A stretch of 30,967 bases of DNA from Victivallaceae bacterium (GTDB lineage Bacteria > Verrucomicrobiota > Lentisphaeria > Victivallales > Victivallaceae), in the NCBI GenBank assembly GCA_016292515.1, contig JAEDIJ010000024.1, positions 1 through 30,967 on the forward strand, given 5' to 3'. Position numbers and translations under genes: made by a program. Shown piece after piece: positions 1 to 10,140 of this stretch (position 1 is its first letter; every line of letters starts with the position of its first letter). The notes below the pieces were generated by a model. That model searched no databases. It was not told the DNA's origin and saw only the letters and a program-made list of their open reading frames with translations.

Positions 1-843
1 AGTAAACTCGCCGCCCGAAATCGTCAGTTTGTCGTTGCCCTCGCCCAGCGTGATCGTGCCGCCGGTAAAGACCGAATCCTTGCCGACGCTCAACGTATCG
101 GCGCCATCCGTCAGCGCGATGTCAGCGACGTTTACTTCACTGAAATTACCGAACGTCACCTTGGCGCTCTTGCCCTCCGCCGTGATGGTTCCGGCTTGAA
201 AAATTGTGAGATTGTCTTTTTTGCCCGCCGCACTTGTCAGCGTCGAAACATCTTTGATGTCTCCATCAATCGAAACTTTCGCCGACGCGCCGATACTCAG
301 CGTATCGTTACCTGCGCCGAAATCAAGCGATGCCGCAGTAAACTCGCCGCCCGAAATCGTCAGTTTGTCGTTGCCCTCGCCCAGCGTGATCACCTTGGAG
401 GTAAAGACGGAATCCTTGCCGACGCTCAACGTATCGGCACCATCCGTCAGCGCGATGTCAGCGACGTTTACTTCACTGAAATTGCCGAAAGTCACCTTGG
501 CGCTCTTGCCCTCCGCCGTGATGGTTCCGGCAGTCAAAACCGTTTGATTGCCTTCGCCTTTTTTGCCCGCCGCACTTGTCAGCGTCGTGATACCTGTGAT
601 ATCTTCGCCGATCGAAACTCGCGCCGACGCGCCGATACTCAGCGTATCGTTGCCCTCGCCGAAATCGAGCGATGCCGCAGTAAACGAGCCGCCGGAAATC
701 GTCAGTTTGTCGTTACCCGCATCCAGCGTGACCGTGCCGCCGGTAAAGACCGAATCCTTGCCGATGCTCAACGTGTCGTTGCCTGTCGTCATCACAACGT
801 CAGCAAGCGTCACAATGCTGTTGTTGCCGATCGAAAACTTGGC
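1..843 (-). repeat. Tandem 112-115 codon repeats inside the RTX-like gene
   Basis: Two full units (499-843 and 163-498) and part of a third (1-162) are visible. The last two are nearly identical at DNA level: the block beginning agtaaactcgccgcccgaaa occurs at 1 and 337, with a diverged copy at 679. Each unit encodes xVTFGNFSEVNVADIAL, then two or three GNDxLxI turns, then a KVSI...LTSAAGKK segment. The array continues beyond the left edge, so total copy number is unknown. Confidence 0.9.
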
Positions 844-1659
844 GTTTTTCACCCCGAACGACAACGTGTCGTTGACGGTAAACCCGGTCGCGGCTTCTTT
901 GCCGGCGGCAATCGACAGCGAATCGACCGCGATCGCCCCGTCGATCACATTGTCCGCCTCGGAAACGGATAATTTGCCGACGCTCATCTTGCCGAGATCG
1001 CCTGCAACAGTTCCGCCTTTGAGGATCAACTCCTTGACATCAACGGAAGCCGTTCCGCCCTGCAAAACTCCGCCGTTTTGTACCGTCAATTTTTTGAAAT
1101 CATGATCTTCCCTGATCGATTCCGTTCTGCCGTCGATCACATAAGTCGGGCCGTAATTTACCGTCAGCGTGCCGAAATTCTCGAAGAAACGGTATTCGCC
1201 CGTCACATCCTCCGTGCCGCGCATAATGCTGTAACTCGCCACATTTTCCGTTTCGCCGACGTCGGTGATACTGCCCGTTACCGTCACGATCAACTTATCG
1301 CCTCTTTGCAGATCGCCGGACCACGTGTATTTTTTTGCCGTCAACTCCTTGCCGTCATAGTTCTTTCTGGCATCCGGCGTCGTGATCGTAATAAAAGGAC
1401 ACGTTGCCACGCTCGCAAAAAGAGTGCAAATCCCGGAACCGGATACTTCATCGAAAACCTCCGCCCGGAAATCCCAGATCCCGGCAGGATAAGAAATTTT
1501 ATGGATGTAGTAGTAGTCATCCTTAATACCCGTCCCCTCCGTTTTCTCCGCGCCGCCATCGACGGACACATAGAGATCGTAACAGTAGGAATCCATAAGG
1601 TTTGAAAAATAAAGTATGACGCTTTCTTCATCTTGCGTCACGGTAAGCGTAACAGCCAT
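1..1659 (-). CDS. Giant repetitive RTX-like surface/secreted protein, N-terminal 553 residues (3' end outside window)
   Basis: The minus strand is open from an ATG at 1659 to the window edge, and GGAG lies six bases upstream of that ATG. Residues 1-90 are a unique beta-rich region with no hydrophobic signal peptide. Residues 98-170 resemble the YDG/MBG-type surface domain (NYDGKELTAKKY ... VTGSITDVGE ... GTLTVNYG). From about residue 273 a 112-115 residue unit repeats, containing GEGNDKLTI, GAGNDTLSI and DGADTLSV. These single-turn motifs resemble calcium-binding RTX nonapeptides (GGxGxDxLx). Known RTX proteins lacking an N-terminal signal often leave by a type I secretion system using a C-terminal signal; that end is not visible here. 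A role as an adhesin or S-layer-like protein is inference. The gene has its own promoter and runs away from ppdK. Confidence 0.85.
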   Translation of the reverse strand, partial: MAVTLTVTQDEESVILYFSNLMDSYCYDLYVSVDGGAEKTEGTGIKDDYYYIHKISYPAGIWDFRAEVFDEVSGSGICTLFASVATCPFITITTPDARKNYDGKELTAKKYTWSGDLQRGDKLIVTVTGSITDVGETENVASYSIMRGTEDVTGEYRFFENFGTLTVNYGPTYVIDGRTESIREDHDFKKLTVQNGGVLQGGTASVDVKELILKGGTVAGDLGKMSVGKLSVSEADNVIDGAIAVDSLSIAAGKEAATGFTVNDTLSFGVKNAKFSIGNNSIVTLADVVMTTGNDTLSIGKDSVFTGGTVTLDAGNDKLTISGGSFTAASLDFGEGNDTLSIGASARVSIGEDITGITTLTSAAGKKGEGNQTVLTAGTITAEGKSAKVTFGNFSEVNVADIALTDGADTLSVGKDSVFTSKVITLGEGNDKLTISGGEFTAASLDFGAGNDTLSIGASAKVSIDGDIKDVSTLTSAAGKKDNLTIFQAGTITAEGKSAKVTFGNFSEVNVADIALTDGADTLSVGKDSVFTGGTITLGEGNDKLTISGGEFT

Positions 1660-1704
1660 GATCCACTCCTTTTTTTGAAAAACATCCCGATACAATACAT
1701 CGGC

Positions 1705-1733
1705 AATATATCACGCCCCGGGATAAAATTCAA
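1705..1733 (-). promoter_or_regulatory. Promoter of the RTX-like gene
   Basis: On the minus strand: TTGAAT (-35), exactly 17 bp, then TGA-TATATT (extended -10). The -10 lies about 45 bases upstream of the ATG. It matches the promoter pattern seen repeatedly in this window. Confidence 0.65.
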
Positions 1734-1791
1734 ATGAAAAATCCGCTGTTCTGTACTTTTTATTTTTTCTGCAACGTTCCGGGATCGGGAC

Positions 1792-1827
1792 AAAAAAAGC
1801 GGGCAAAGCCGGATTCCGGCTTTGCCC
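1792..1827 (-). terminator. Intrinsic terminator of ppdK
   Basis: A perfect 12-bp stem (GGGCAAAGCCGG, loop of 3, then its complement) at 1801-1827. On the minus strand it is followed by GC and seven T's (1798-1792). It starts about 20 bases after the ppdK stop. Confidence 0.9.
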
Positions 1828-1846
1828 GTAGAGGAGCGGTTTGCGC

Positions 1847-4486
<2,640 letters not shown>

Positions 4487-4575
4487 ACTTTTCCCTTTCT
4501 ACTCTCTCTACTACTGCTTACCGCTTTTCCGCAGAAAAATCCAACCGTTCCGCGGAAATAAAAAAACGAAGTCCG

Positions 4576-4968
4576 TCACTCGAAACGATTGAAGACTTCG
4601 AGAATTTCCTTCTTTTTGGGGCTCTTGTCCAGTCCGAGGATCATGAACGATCCGCGCACGGCGACGGGATAGGGGATCCCGCTGATGTAAGTGCATCCGG
4701 TCTCTTCCAGACGCCGGATGCGATCCGCCTGGACGCGGGCATTCCGGTCGTACTTGTAAACACCGATTTCCGAACCGTCGACCAGGATCGCGACGCCTTT
4801 CGTCGCCCGGAAAGGATCCGGCAACACGGGGCGGACGTTGTCGACTTTGAGATTGGCGCGTTTGAGGTAGCTGGCGAAATCCTCCGGCTGCAGGTGATTG
4901 TTCTCGACGGAGTTGCAACCAACGAGCAAAAGAAGCGATGTCATCATCAGCCACAGCAGATTCTTCAA
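4576..4968 (-). CDS. Small lipoprotein of unknown function
   Basis: A 130-residue protein with a type II signal peptide: MKNLLWLMM, a hydrophobic core, then the lipobox LVGC with the lipidated Cys at residue 18, so it should be membrane-anchored. The start chosen is TTG at 4968 because AAAAGG (4982-4977) lies eight bases upstream; the in-frame GTG at 4977 abuts that site and would be poorly placed. The mature part (SVENNHLQPEDFASYLK...) includes a segment predicting beta strands and ends in a basic, helical tail. I do not recognise the family. It has a clear promoter at 5016-5044 and precedes ppdK by 89 bp. No functional link to PPDK is evident. Confidence 0.75.
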   Translation of the reverse strand: MKNLLWLMMTSLLLLVGCNSVENNHLQPEDFASYLKRANLKVDNVRPVLPDPFRATKGVAILVDGSEIGVYKYDRNARVQADRIRRLEETGCTYISGIPYPVAVRGSFMILGLDKSPKKKEILEVFNRFE

Positions 4969-5015
4969 AGCGAACACCTTTTGGAAACGGGTTTCCTGTT
5001 ACCGGACAAACACTT

Positions 5016-5044
5016 AATATACTGCCTTTTTACAAAAAATGCAA
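5016..5044 (-). promoter_or_regulatory. Promoter of the lipoprotein gene (and possibly ppdK)
   Basis: TTGCAT, 17 bp, TATATT on the minus strand, ending about 47 bases before the TTG start. No extended TG is present. Confidence 0.7.
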
Positions 5045-5068
5045 GTATTTGTCCATATCAAAGAGCCG

Positions 5069-5100
5069 AAAAGGGCGTCCGGAAAAATTCCGGAACACCC
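5069..5100 (-). terminator. Terminator of the NagB-like/PIG-L operon
   Basis: On the minus strand a GC-rich stem (GGGTGTTCCGG pairing with CCGGACGCCC, one bulge) is followed by TTTT. It lies 12 bases after the PIG-L stop codon and is the only terminator-like site before the lipoprotein promoter. Confidence 0.75.
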
Positions 5101-5112
5101 TTTTCTCGCGTT

Positions 5113-5871
5113 TTACGCCTTTGCCGGACGGGCGATCGCGCTCAACGGATCGAAGTCCTCGGCGCAGAAACCGCACGGATTGTGGCGGTTCCACCCCTCG
5201 GCGTACTCGCAGAAACCGGCACGCTTGCCCATAAACGCCGCGCGGCCGACCATCTCATCGATGTAGGCGTCGAATTTCTGACTTTCGTCGAGCCACTGTT
5301 TCTGGGTGACGTGACAGCTGAGCATCGCCTTTTTCTTTTCCATCGTCGAAGTGACATCGACGAAAAGTTCGGGGATCACCGGACGGTTGAGCTGATCTTT
5401 GAGCGACAGCGGCACCGAGTGATAGACGGCGACGTCGGTACCGACCGGCGGCACCGAAACGGTGCGGAAATTGCCCATTCCGCGGGCGAAAGCCGCCGAA
5501 ACGGCAAGTCTGCCGGCGCAGGTGTGATCTTCCATATAGTCGTAAGGTCCGTGGGTCAGCACGATCTCGGGATCGACTTCGCGCATCACCTTGACGACCT
5601 TGGCGAGCGTCTCGAAATTGTAGAAAACTTCAAGGTCGCCCGTGACGGGCGGATGGTAGACCGCGCCGATCACCTTGCAGGCATTCATCGCTTCCTGCAT
5701 ACGCTGGTCGGCGAGTGCCTGCCACGACATCATATTGCCGCCGAGCGCGCCGTTGGCGATCGTCATATAGTGGACTTCATACCCCAACTCCTGCAAACGG
5801 ATCAGGGTCCCCGCCATCATGAATTCAATATCGTCCGGATGGGCGCAGACGGCAAATACACGTTTGGCCAT
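5113..5871 (-). CDS. PIG-L (LmbE-like) family deacetylase
   Basis: A 252-residue zinc-dependent N-acetyl-sugar deacetylase of the PIG-L/LmbE/MshB fold. The metal and catalytic motif AHPDD is at residues 10-14, and the second metal-site region THGPYDYMEDH is at 106-116 with His116. There is no signal peptide, so it is cytosolic. The start codon lies two bases after the stop of the NagB-like gene, so the two are co-transcribed and probably translationally coupled. Known family members remove acetyl groups from GlcNAc-containing conjugates or carry out related hydrolyses. With a glucosamine-6-phosphate isomerase-like partner, the inferred role is deacetylation of an N-acetylamino sugar before isomerisation, in place of NagA. 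The exact substrate cannot be read from sequence. Confidence 0.88.
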   Translation of the reverse strand: MAKRVFAVCAHPDDIEFMMAGTLIRLQELGYEVHYMTIANGALGGNMMSWQALADQRMQEAMNACKVIGAVYHPPVTGDLEVFYNFETLAKVVKVMREVDPEIVLTHGPYDYMEDHTCAGRLAVSAAFARGMGNFRTVSVPPVGTDVAVYHSVPLSLKDQLNRPVIPELFVDVTSTMEKKKAMLSCHVTQKQWLDESQKFDAYIDEMVGRAAFMGKRAGFCEYAEGWNRHNPCGFCAEDFDPLSAIARPAKA

Positions 5872-5873
5872 AA

Positions 5874-6800
5874 TTAGTGCATCTCCACGTCGCAGACGCC
5901 GAAACCGCCGCGGTAGAAGTTGAAAACAACGTCATCGTGATCGGCGAGAAGCGACATCGGCACCGCCGAATCCGGCAGATGCTTGGAGATCATAAAGGTC
6001 GAGAGGCGCATCCCGAAAGGATTGTCGTGGTGACCGGGATGCCAGATCGAGACCTGCTTCGACTGCCAGGTCTGGATCGGTCCGACGGTGAAAGCCTGCG
6101 ACGGGACGTTCTGGACGGTGCCGCCGCCGCTGGTACGCGCATTCTGGATCAGCGTGATCGGATGCAGTTCGACCAGACGGGTGCCTTTCTTGCGGTATTC
6201 CTCGGGGGTCGGCGGATTGTCCTTGTAGGCGCCTTCGCGGCGGACGGGGTCGTTGAACGCCCAGTGCTTGGTCTCGCCCTGCCCGCCCTGCATGATGAGG
6301 CAGTTGAAATCCTTGTAGCTCTGATTGTAGGCTTCGAGGTCGCCGTTGGGGAAGTGGAGATTTTCCATCGGCATACGCAATTCGGGGCGGATGCGCGAGA
6401 AGCAGAGATCCCAGTCCGCTTTGGCGAAACCGAGCGGGAAATCCTTGTCGACGGGCTTGCCGTCGATCGCCCATTCATCCATTCCCCAGAAGTGCGCGTT
6501 TTTGAGGTTCAGACCGATCGCGTTGACGATCTCGGCGACGAGCGGAAGCTGCTCGGTGGGGCCGATCGGGCCGCAGATGCCGCACGGATTGTCCGCGGTG
6601 GCTTTCTGCCAGCATTTGATGTATTCCAGAGCCTCGGCGCAGTAAAATTCCTGCAAAGTGTCGTAGATGTTGATCTTGAAGCCGGGGCGTTCAAAACTTT
6701 TGAGGTTGTCGATCGTGATCTTGGCGGCTTCGTCGAGGATCGAGCGGTCGAGGGTCGTGTAATCCCACCAGTCGGCGGAGATCTTGGAAAGTGCGCGCAT
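5874..6800 (-). CDS. Glucosamine-6-phosphate deaminase/isomerase-like protein (NagB/RpiA fold)
   Basis: A 308-residue protein. The start is the ATG at 6800, with AAAGGAC upstream; an in-frame ATG at 6902 would place 34 extra residues across the promoter region. NagB-like landmarks are GPIGPTEQ (77-84, equivalent to the phosphate loop), MDEW (107-110, like the NagB MDEY acid) and GGQGETKHWAFND (172-184, like GGIGxDGHIAFNEP). The loops are diverged from true NagB, so the substrate may be a different amino sugar phosphate. It is the first gene of an operon with the PIG-L deacetylase. From memory, Bacteroidetes have proteins that fuse a NagB domain to a PIG-L domain; here the two are separate but adjacent. 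The gene is divergent from prmC. Confidence 0.85.
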   Translation of the reverse strand: MRALSKISADWWDYTTLDRSILDEAAKITIDNLKSFERPGFKINIYDTLQEFYCAEALEYIKCWQKATADNPCGICGPIGPTEQLPLVAEIVNAIGLNLKNAHFWGMDEWAIDGKPVDKDFPLGFAKADWDLCFSRIRPELRMPMENLHFPNGDLEAYNQSYKDFNCLIMQGGQGETKHWAFNDPVRREGAYKDNPPTPEEYRKKGTRLVELHPITLIQNARTSGGGTVQNVPSQAFTVGPIQTWQSKQVSIWHPGHHDNPFGMRLSTFMISKHLPDSAVPMSLLADHDDVVFNFYRGGFGVCDVEMH

Positions 6801-6868
6801 AATTTTTGTCCTTTCTTTTTTACCGTGAAAACGGCAGTTTGCGTACTTCAAACCTGTGACAAAAGCAT

Positions 6869-6897
6869 ACAATAACGCCGCAACAAAGATTTTGCAA
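6869..6897 (-). promoter_or_regulatory. Candidate promoter of the NagB-like/PIG-L operon
   Basis: TTGCAA, 17 bp, TATTGT on the minus strand, about 70 bases upstream of the ATG. The -10 deviates from the TATATT used elsewhere in the window, so this is a weaker call. Confidence 0.4.
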
Positions 6898-6956
6898 ATC
6901 AAATTGTTGTTTTTAACAAAAGAGAGTGCATTTTCCCCTGCGGCAGAATCCTTATC

Positions 6957-6985
6957 TTGTAAAAATCCGGACTCGTTGATATATT
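6957..6985 (+). promoter_or_regulatory. Promoter of prmC-yraN-comF
   Basis: TTGTAA, 17 bp, TGA-TATATT. The -10 ends only 15 bases before the chosen ATG (7001), so the predicted leader is about 9-10 nt and consists almost entirely of the ribosome-binding site GAGG plus A's. Confidence 0.65.
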
Positions 6986-7000
6986 ATGCCGAGGAAAAAA

Positions 7001-7831
7001 ATGAAAAACTATCGTCAGCTCTCATCGGAAATCAGCGCGGAACTCCACGCGGCAAAGATCGTTTCGCCGGAAGCCGAAGCGAGGATCATCGCGGAAGCCG
7101 TCGGGAACGACCGCTTTTTCAATCTGATGCCGAAATTTGTTTCCCCCGAAGCGCAGACCAAAGCCGATGTCATCGTCGCGCGGCGGCGAAAAAACGAGCC
7201 GTTGCAGTATATTTTGGGCAGCGCGCCCTTTCGTGAACTGGAATTGTACGTCAATCAAAACGTGCTGATCCCTCGCCCGGAAACGGAAATGCTCGCGGGT
7301 TTCTGCATCGACGCGCTCCCGGCAAACGGGAGTTTGCTCGACCTGGGGACGGGGAGCGGCGCGATCGCCCTCGCCATCGCTTTTGAGCGGCGCGACATCA
7401 AGGTGACGGCGGTGGACATTTCCCGAGACGCGCTCGCCGTCGCGCGGAAAAACGCGGAAAAATACGCCCTGCTCGACCGCGTCGAATTGCTTTTTTCCGA
7501 TCTTTTTTCCACGGTCGATGGTCGGTGTTTCGATGTCGTCGCCGCCAATTTGCCCTACGTCACTTTGGAGGAATACCCGACGCTCGACGCGGAAGTGCGC
7601 GATTTTGAGCCGCAACTTGCCCTGACGTCGCCCGATGCGGGCTTACGGCATATCAGACGCGCCGTTGCCGAACTGGATCGTCATCTCAATCCGGGGGGCG
7701 AAGCCTTTTTTGAACTCTCTCCGCCGCAAGCCGAAACCGTCGCGGAACTTGCCCGAAATGCGGGATTTTCAAGCGACATCCGCCTCGATCTCACAAAAAG
7801 GGCGCGCTTCGTCGCGGTCAAAAAGCGATGA
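7001..7831 (+). CDS. prmC: Release factor glutamine methyltransferase
   Basis: A 276-residue SAM-dependent methyltransferase that N5-methylates the GGQ glutamine of RF1/RF2. The N-terminal helical domain contains PLQYILG (67-73) and VLIPRPETE (88-96). The SAM loop is DLGTGSG (114-120). The active-site motif reads NLPY (183-186), whereas the usual form is NPPY. The start chosen is ATG 7001, preceded by GAGG at 6991-6994; the ATG at 6986 would place that site inside the coding region. The gene overlaps yraN by four bases (ATGA). A prf gene normally sits beside prmC but is absent here. Confidence 0.95.
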   Translation: MKNYRQLSSEISAELHAAKIVSPEAEARIIAEAVGNDRFFNLMPKFVSPEAQTKADVIVARRRKNEPLQYILGSAPFRELELYVNQNVLIPRPETEMLAGFCIDALPANGSLLDLGTGSGAIALAIAFERRDIKVTAVDISRDALAVARKNAEKYALLDRVELLFSDLFSTVDGRCFDVVAANLPYVTLEEYPTLDAEVRDFEPQLALTSPDAGLRHIRRAVAELDRHLNPGGEAFFELSPPQAETVAELARNAGFSSDIRLDLTKRARFVAVKKR

Positions 7832-8232
7832 CCGGGCGGGATTTCCACCTCAAAGCGGGCCGCTTCGGCGAAAGAGCCGCCCGGAAGTTTCTGCAAAGCA
7901 AAAACTACCGGATCCTCGCGCAGAACTGGCGCACGCGCGTCGGGGAACTCGACCTCGTTTCCCTCGACGGCGAGTGCGTCGTTTTCGTCGAAGTCAAGAC
8001 CCGCTGTTACCGGCAAAAAAGCGACCTTTTCCGCCCGGCGCAGAATCTTTCCAACCGCCAGATGCGGCGCAACGGCCGCGCGGCGAAACTCTACCGCAAA
8101 ATTTTTCACGCGGATCACTTTGAAGCGCGGTTCGATCTCGTCGAAGTCTGCTGTGACCGCCGGCTTCATATCACGGGCATCTATCATACGCTCGATTACC
8201 TGCCCTGCCTGCCGCCGGAGCCGATCCGATGA
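7828..8232 (+). CDS. yraN: UPF0102 family protein YraN (predicted endonuclease fold)
   Basis: A 134-residue protein with the YraN/UPF0102 hallmarks: GRFGERAARKFL at the N-terminus, then GELDLVSLDG (39-48) and VEVKTR (54-59). These supply the acidic residues and the E-x-K of a restriction-endonuclease-like fold. The family is widespread and its cellular role is not firmly established. ATGA overlaps link it to prmC upstream and comF downstream, giving a tightly coupled three-gene operon. The C-terminal extension (YHTLDYLPCLPPEPIR) is unremarkable. Confidence 0.93.
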   Translation: MTGRDFHLKAGRFGERAARKFLQSKNYRILAQNWRTRVGELDLVSLDGECVVFVEVKTRCYRQKSDLFRPAQNLSNRQMRRNGRAAKLYRKIFHADHFEARFDLVEVCCDRRLHITGIYHTLDYLPCLPPEPIR

Positions 8233-8948
8233 AATTTCTGCAAAAGATCCTGCGCTGTTTCAATTTATTGCCCTGCCCCGCGTGCGGCGAGGGCGACGGC
8301 AACGGCGACAATGATTTCTGCCCTCAATGCCGGGAAAAATTCGGCAGGATCGACGCCGCGAACCATTGCCGCGGCTGCGGCGGAGAAAAATCGGGCGTCC
8401 TCGCCGTCTGCCCGCTCTGCTTGCAGGAGAAAAAACGGCCGTGGCTCGACGCGCTAAGCCTTTTCCGCTACGAAAAGGAAGCGCGCGAAATGATCCTCAA
8501 ATTCAAATCGGGCGACCACCCCACCATCGCCCGGCCGCTCGGCAAAATCGCGGCGGAAACGCTCCGCGCCGAAAAGTGGCAGTTCGACACGATCGTGCCG
8601 ATCCCGCTGCATTTCACCCGCTTGTGGAAACGCACCTACAATCAGGCGGAACTTTTCGCGCGGCAGATCGGCAAAAATCTCGACGTCGCCGTCATCGACG
8701 CTTTGAAACGCCGTTACACGCGAGGAAAGCAGGCGGCGCGCAATCGCACGAAACGCCACCAAAGTACGCAACACCTCTTTATCATCAAAGACTCGCGGCA
8801 TATCTCCGGCAAGGACATCCTGCTTGTGGACGACGTTTTCACGACCGGAGCGACGTGCGACGCCGCCGCCCGTGTCCTCTTGAAAGCGGGCGCGAAAAGC
8901 GTCCGGATATTGACCGTATGCCGGGCAGTGGGACATACGAAGTTATAA
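8229..8948 (+). CDS. comF: ComF family protein (zinc-ribbon phosphoribosyltransferase-like)
   Basis: A 239-residue protein. The N-terminal zinc-binding part has four Cys pairs (16/19, 31/34, 47/50, 61/64). The C-terminal part is a phosphoribosyltransferase fold with a PRPP loop ILLVDDVFTTGAT (197-209) and the family-typical RTYNQAELFAR. ComF/GntX proteins are linked to DNA uptake and its use in some bacteria; the role here is not shown. It overlaps yraN by ATGA. Unusually, its last two codons (AAG TTA) and stop (TAA) lie in the first heptamers of repeat element A, so the element defines the C-terminus (…HTKL). Confidence 0.93.
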   Translation: MKFLQKILRCFNLLPCPACGEGDGNGDNDFCPQCREKFGRIDAANHCRGCGGEKSGVLAVCPLCLQEKKRPWLDALSLFRYEKEAREMILKFKSGDHPTIARPLGKIAAETLRAEKWQFDTIVPIPLHFTRLWKRTYNQAELFARQIGKNLDVAVIDALKRRYTRGKQAARNRTKRHQSTQHLFIIKDSRHISGKDILLVDDVFTTGATCDAAARVLLKAGAKSVRILTVCRAVGHTKL

Positions 8949-9436
8949 GTTTTAAGTTTTAAGTGCTATGCAGGGAGCTTTTCGGCTCCCTGACCCTCCG
9001 ACAGCGCCCAAGCATCGCTTTGGCTTAAAAAGCAATCGGCAGTACGCAAATTGTTTGGTCAATGCGTACTGTTATTGGTTTCCAAGCACGCCGCTTATGC
9101 AATCGGGCGGGCGGAGCGGTGCAACTGCGTTGTCATCCTCTACGGAGTTTTACGGACAAAACGGACATTAACGGACGAAACGGATGCGTCATCTTTGCGC
9201 GGGGCGTGTCGTACATTATGCAGTCGGGCGGGCGGAGCGGCAGAGCGGAGCATTAGCCCGCGCGGGCACATCAATGTATGCAGTAACAAATATAGACGAC
9301 CGCGGAGATTTGCGGAGACAAACGTCTAAAACGCGAACAAAACGCTCATCCCGCAAATATCTGCGGCAGCGGACAAAATCCCGCCCCGGCGGGTTGAGGG
9401 GAGTTTCAGAGGGGGCGAAACCAGCCCTCCTCTGAC
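8941..9436. repeat. Repeat element A: heptamer array, hairpin half-module and three conserved blocks (non-coding gap comF/rsmE)
   Basis: This fills the gap between convergent comF and rsmE. It opens with AGTTATA-AGTTTTA-AGTTTTA-AGTGCTA (8941-8968). Three hairpins follow: CAGGGAGC/GCTCCCTG (8971-8992), a 19-nt ATC-loop hairpin (9006-9024, one mismatch) and CAGTACGC/GCGTACTG (9040-9071). Then come three blocks shared with element B at equal lengths: 9119-9199, 9221-9304 and 9373-9435. Block 1 holds ACGGAC-type repeats about 10 bp apart (9142-9184). GGGCGGGCGGAGCGG occurs twice (near 9105 and 9226). Short open frames here do not keep the same frame in element B, so I regard the region as non-coding. 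Confidence 0.85.
9374..9393 (-). terminator. Possible terminator of yebC-pgi-rsmE inside element A
   Basis: On the minus strand CCCGCC pairs with GGCGGG (9380-9393) and is followed by ATTTTG. It lies about 50 bases past the rsmE stop. The same structure is conserved in element B downstream of coaC. The T-run is short. Confidence 0.4.
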
Positions 9437-9441
9437 ACCTG

Positions 9442-10140
9442 TCACAACGAAATCCTGGCGAGAAGCCCGGCGACGGCGAATTCCGTGCGCAATATGCGGT
9501 CGCCGAGGGAAACCGGCTGAAAACCATGCTGATAAAACGATTGTTTTTCGTAATCGGTGAAACCGCCCTCCGGACCGATCGCCAAGGTGGCGGAGTCCTG
9601 AAATTCCGCGGGAGTCCCGGAGGGATCGCCGAGGAGACGGCTGCCGACGGCGATTTTTTCCAACTCGTCTTCGATAAACGGCTTGAAAGCGCGGAAAAAA
9701 ACGACTTCGGGGAAAACGGTGTCGCCGCATTGTTCGAGGGCGAGGATCAATTCGTCGCGGACGGCACTCTCGCTCAAACGCGGCGACGCCCAGTAGCTTT
9801 TTTCGACTTTGAAAGTCTGGATGCAACAGATTTTTTTGACCCCCATCGTCGTCGCGCAGTGGAGAACTTTGCAAAGGCTCTGCGGCCGGGGCAAAGCGGC
9901 GATCAGAACGACGGGATGCTTGGCGGGCGGTTCTTTTTCCGGCGTGAAATTCAAAAGACACTCCTCGGGAGTGATGCTCAAAATTTCCGCACTTCCGCAT
10001 TTTCCGCCGAGAATGCCCGCCTTGCAGACCTTGCCGGGGGTGGCGCGGATGACGTCAGTCAACTGGCGGCAGCGGCGGCCGCGAACGACCGCCGTACCGT
10101 CGGAATTGAAATCCTCTTTTTCTAATAAAAGGAGATTCAC
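9442..10140 (-). CDS. rsmE: 16S rRNA (uracil1498-N3)-methyltransferase
   Basis: A 232-residue SPOUT-class methyltransferase that methylates U1498 of 16S rRNA. The knot-forming C-terminal motifs are GPEGGFT (189-195) and LGDRILRTE (212-220). The N-terminal PUA-like region (residues 1-70) is diverged but of normal length. The start is GTG at 10140, overlapping the pgi stop in GTGA, so translation is probably coupled; there is no clear Shine-Dalgarno. It is the last gene of yebC-pgi-rsmE and faces comF across repeat element A. Confidence 0.95.
   Translation of the reverse strand: MNLLLLEKEDFNSDGTAVVRGRRCRQLTDVIRATPGKVCKAGILGGKCGSAEILSITPEECLLNFTPEKEPPAKHPVVLIAALPRPQSLCKVLHCATTMGVKKICCIQTFKVEKSYWASPRLSESAVRDELILALEQCGDTVFPEVVFFRAFKPFIEDELEKIAVGSRLLGDPSGTPAEFQDSATLAIGPEGGFTDYEKQSFYQHGFQPVSLGDRILRTEFAVAGLLARISL

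Noticed and set aside
4487..4575. TTTCCGC...GCGGAAA inverted repeat between the lipoprotein gene and ppdK as a terminator
   Set aside because: On the coding (minus) strand the T-run precedes the hairpin instead of following it, and the loop is long.
8968..9171. Short plus-strand open frames within element A
   Set aside because: They run through hairpins, have no RBS and have no counterpart in elements B or C.
8941..9436. CRISPR array in the repeat-rich gaps
   Set aside because: Repeats are 7-bp heptamers or about 10-bp CGGAC units without uniform spacers, and no cas genes are present.
9216..9527. Minus-strand open frame across element A with a similar-looking frame in element B (16169-16516)
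   Set aside because: The frames agree over block 2 but shift over block 3, there is no RBS, and A overlaps the real rsmE. This fits a conserved DNA or RNA element, not a protein.
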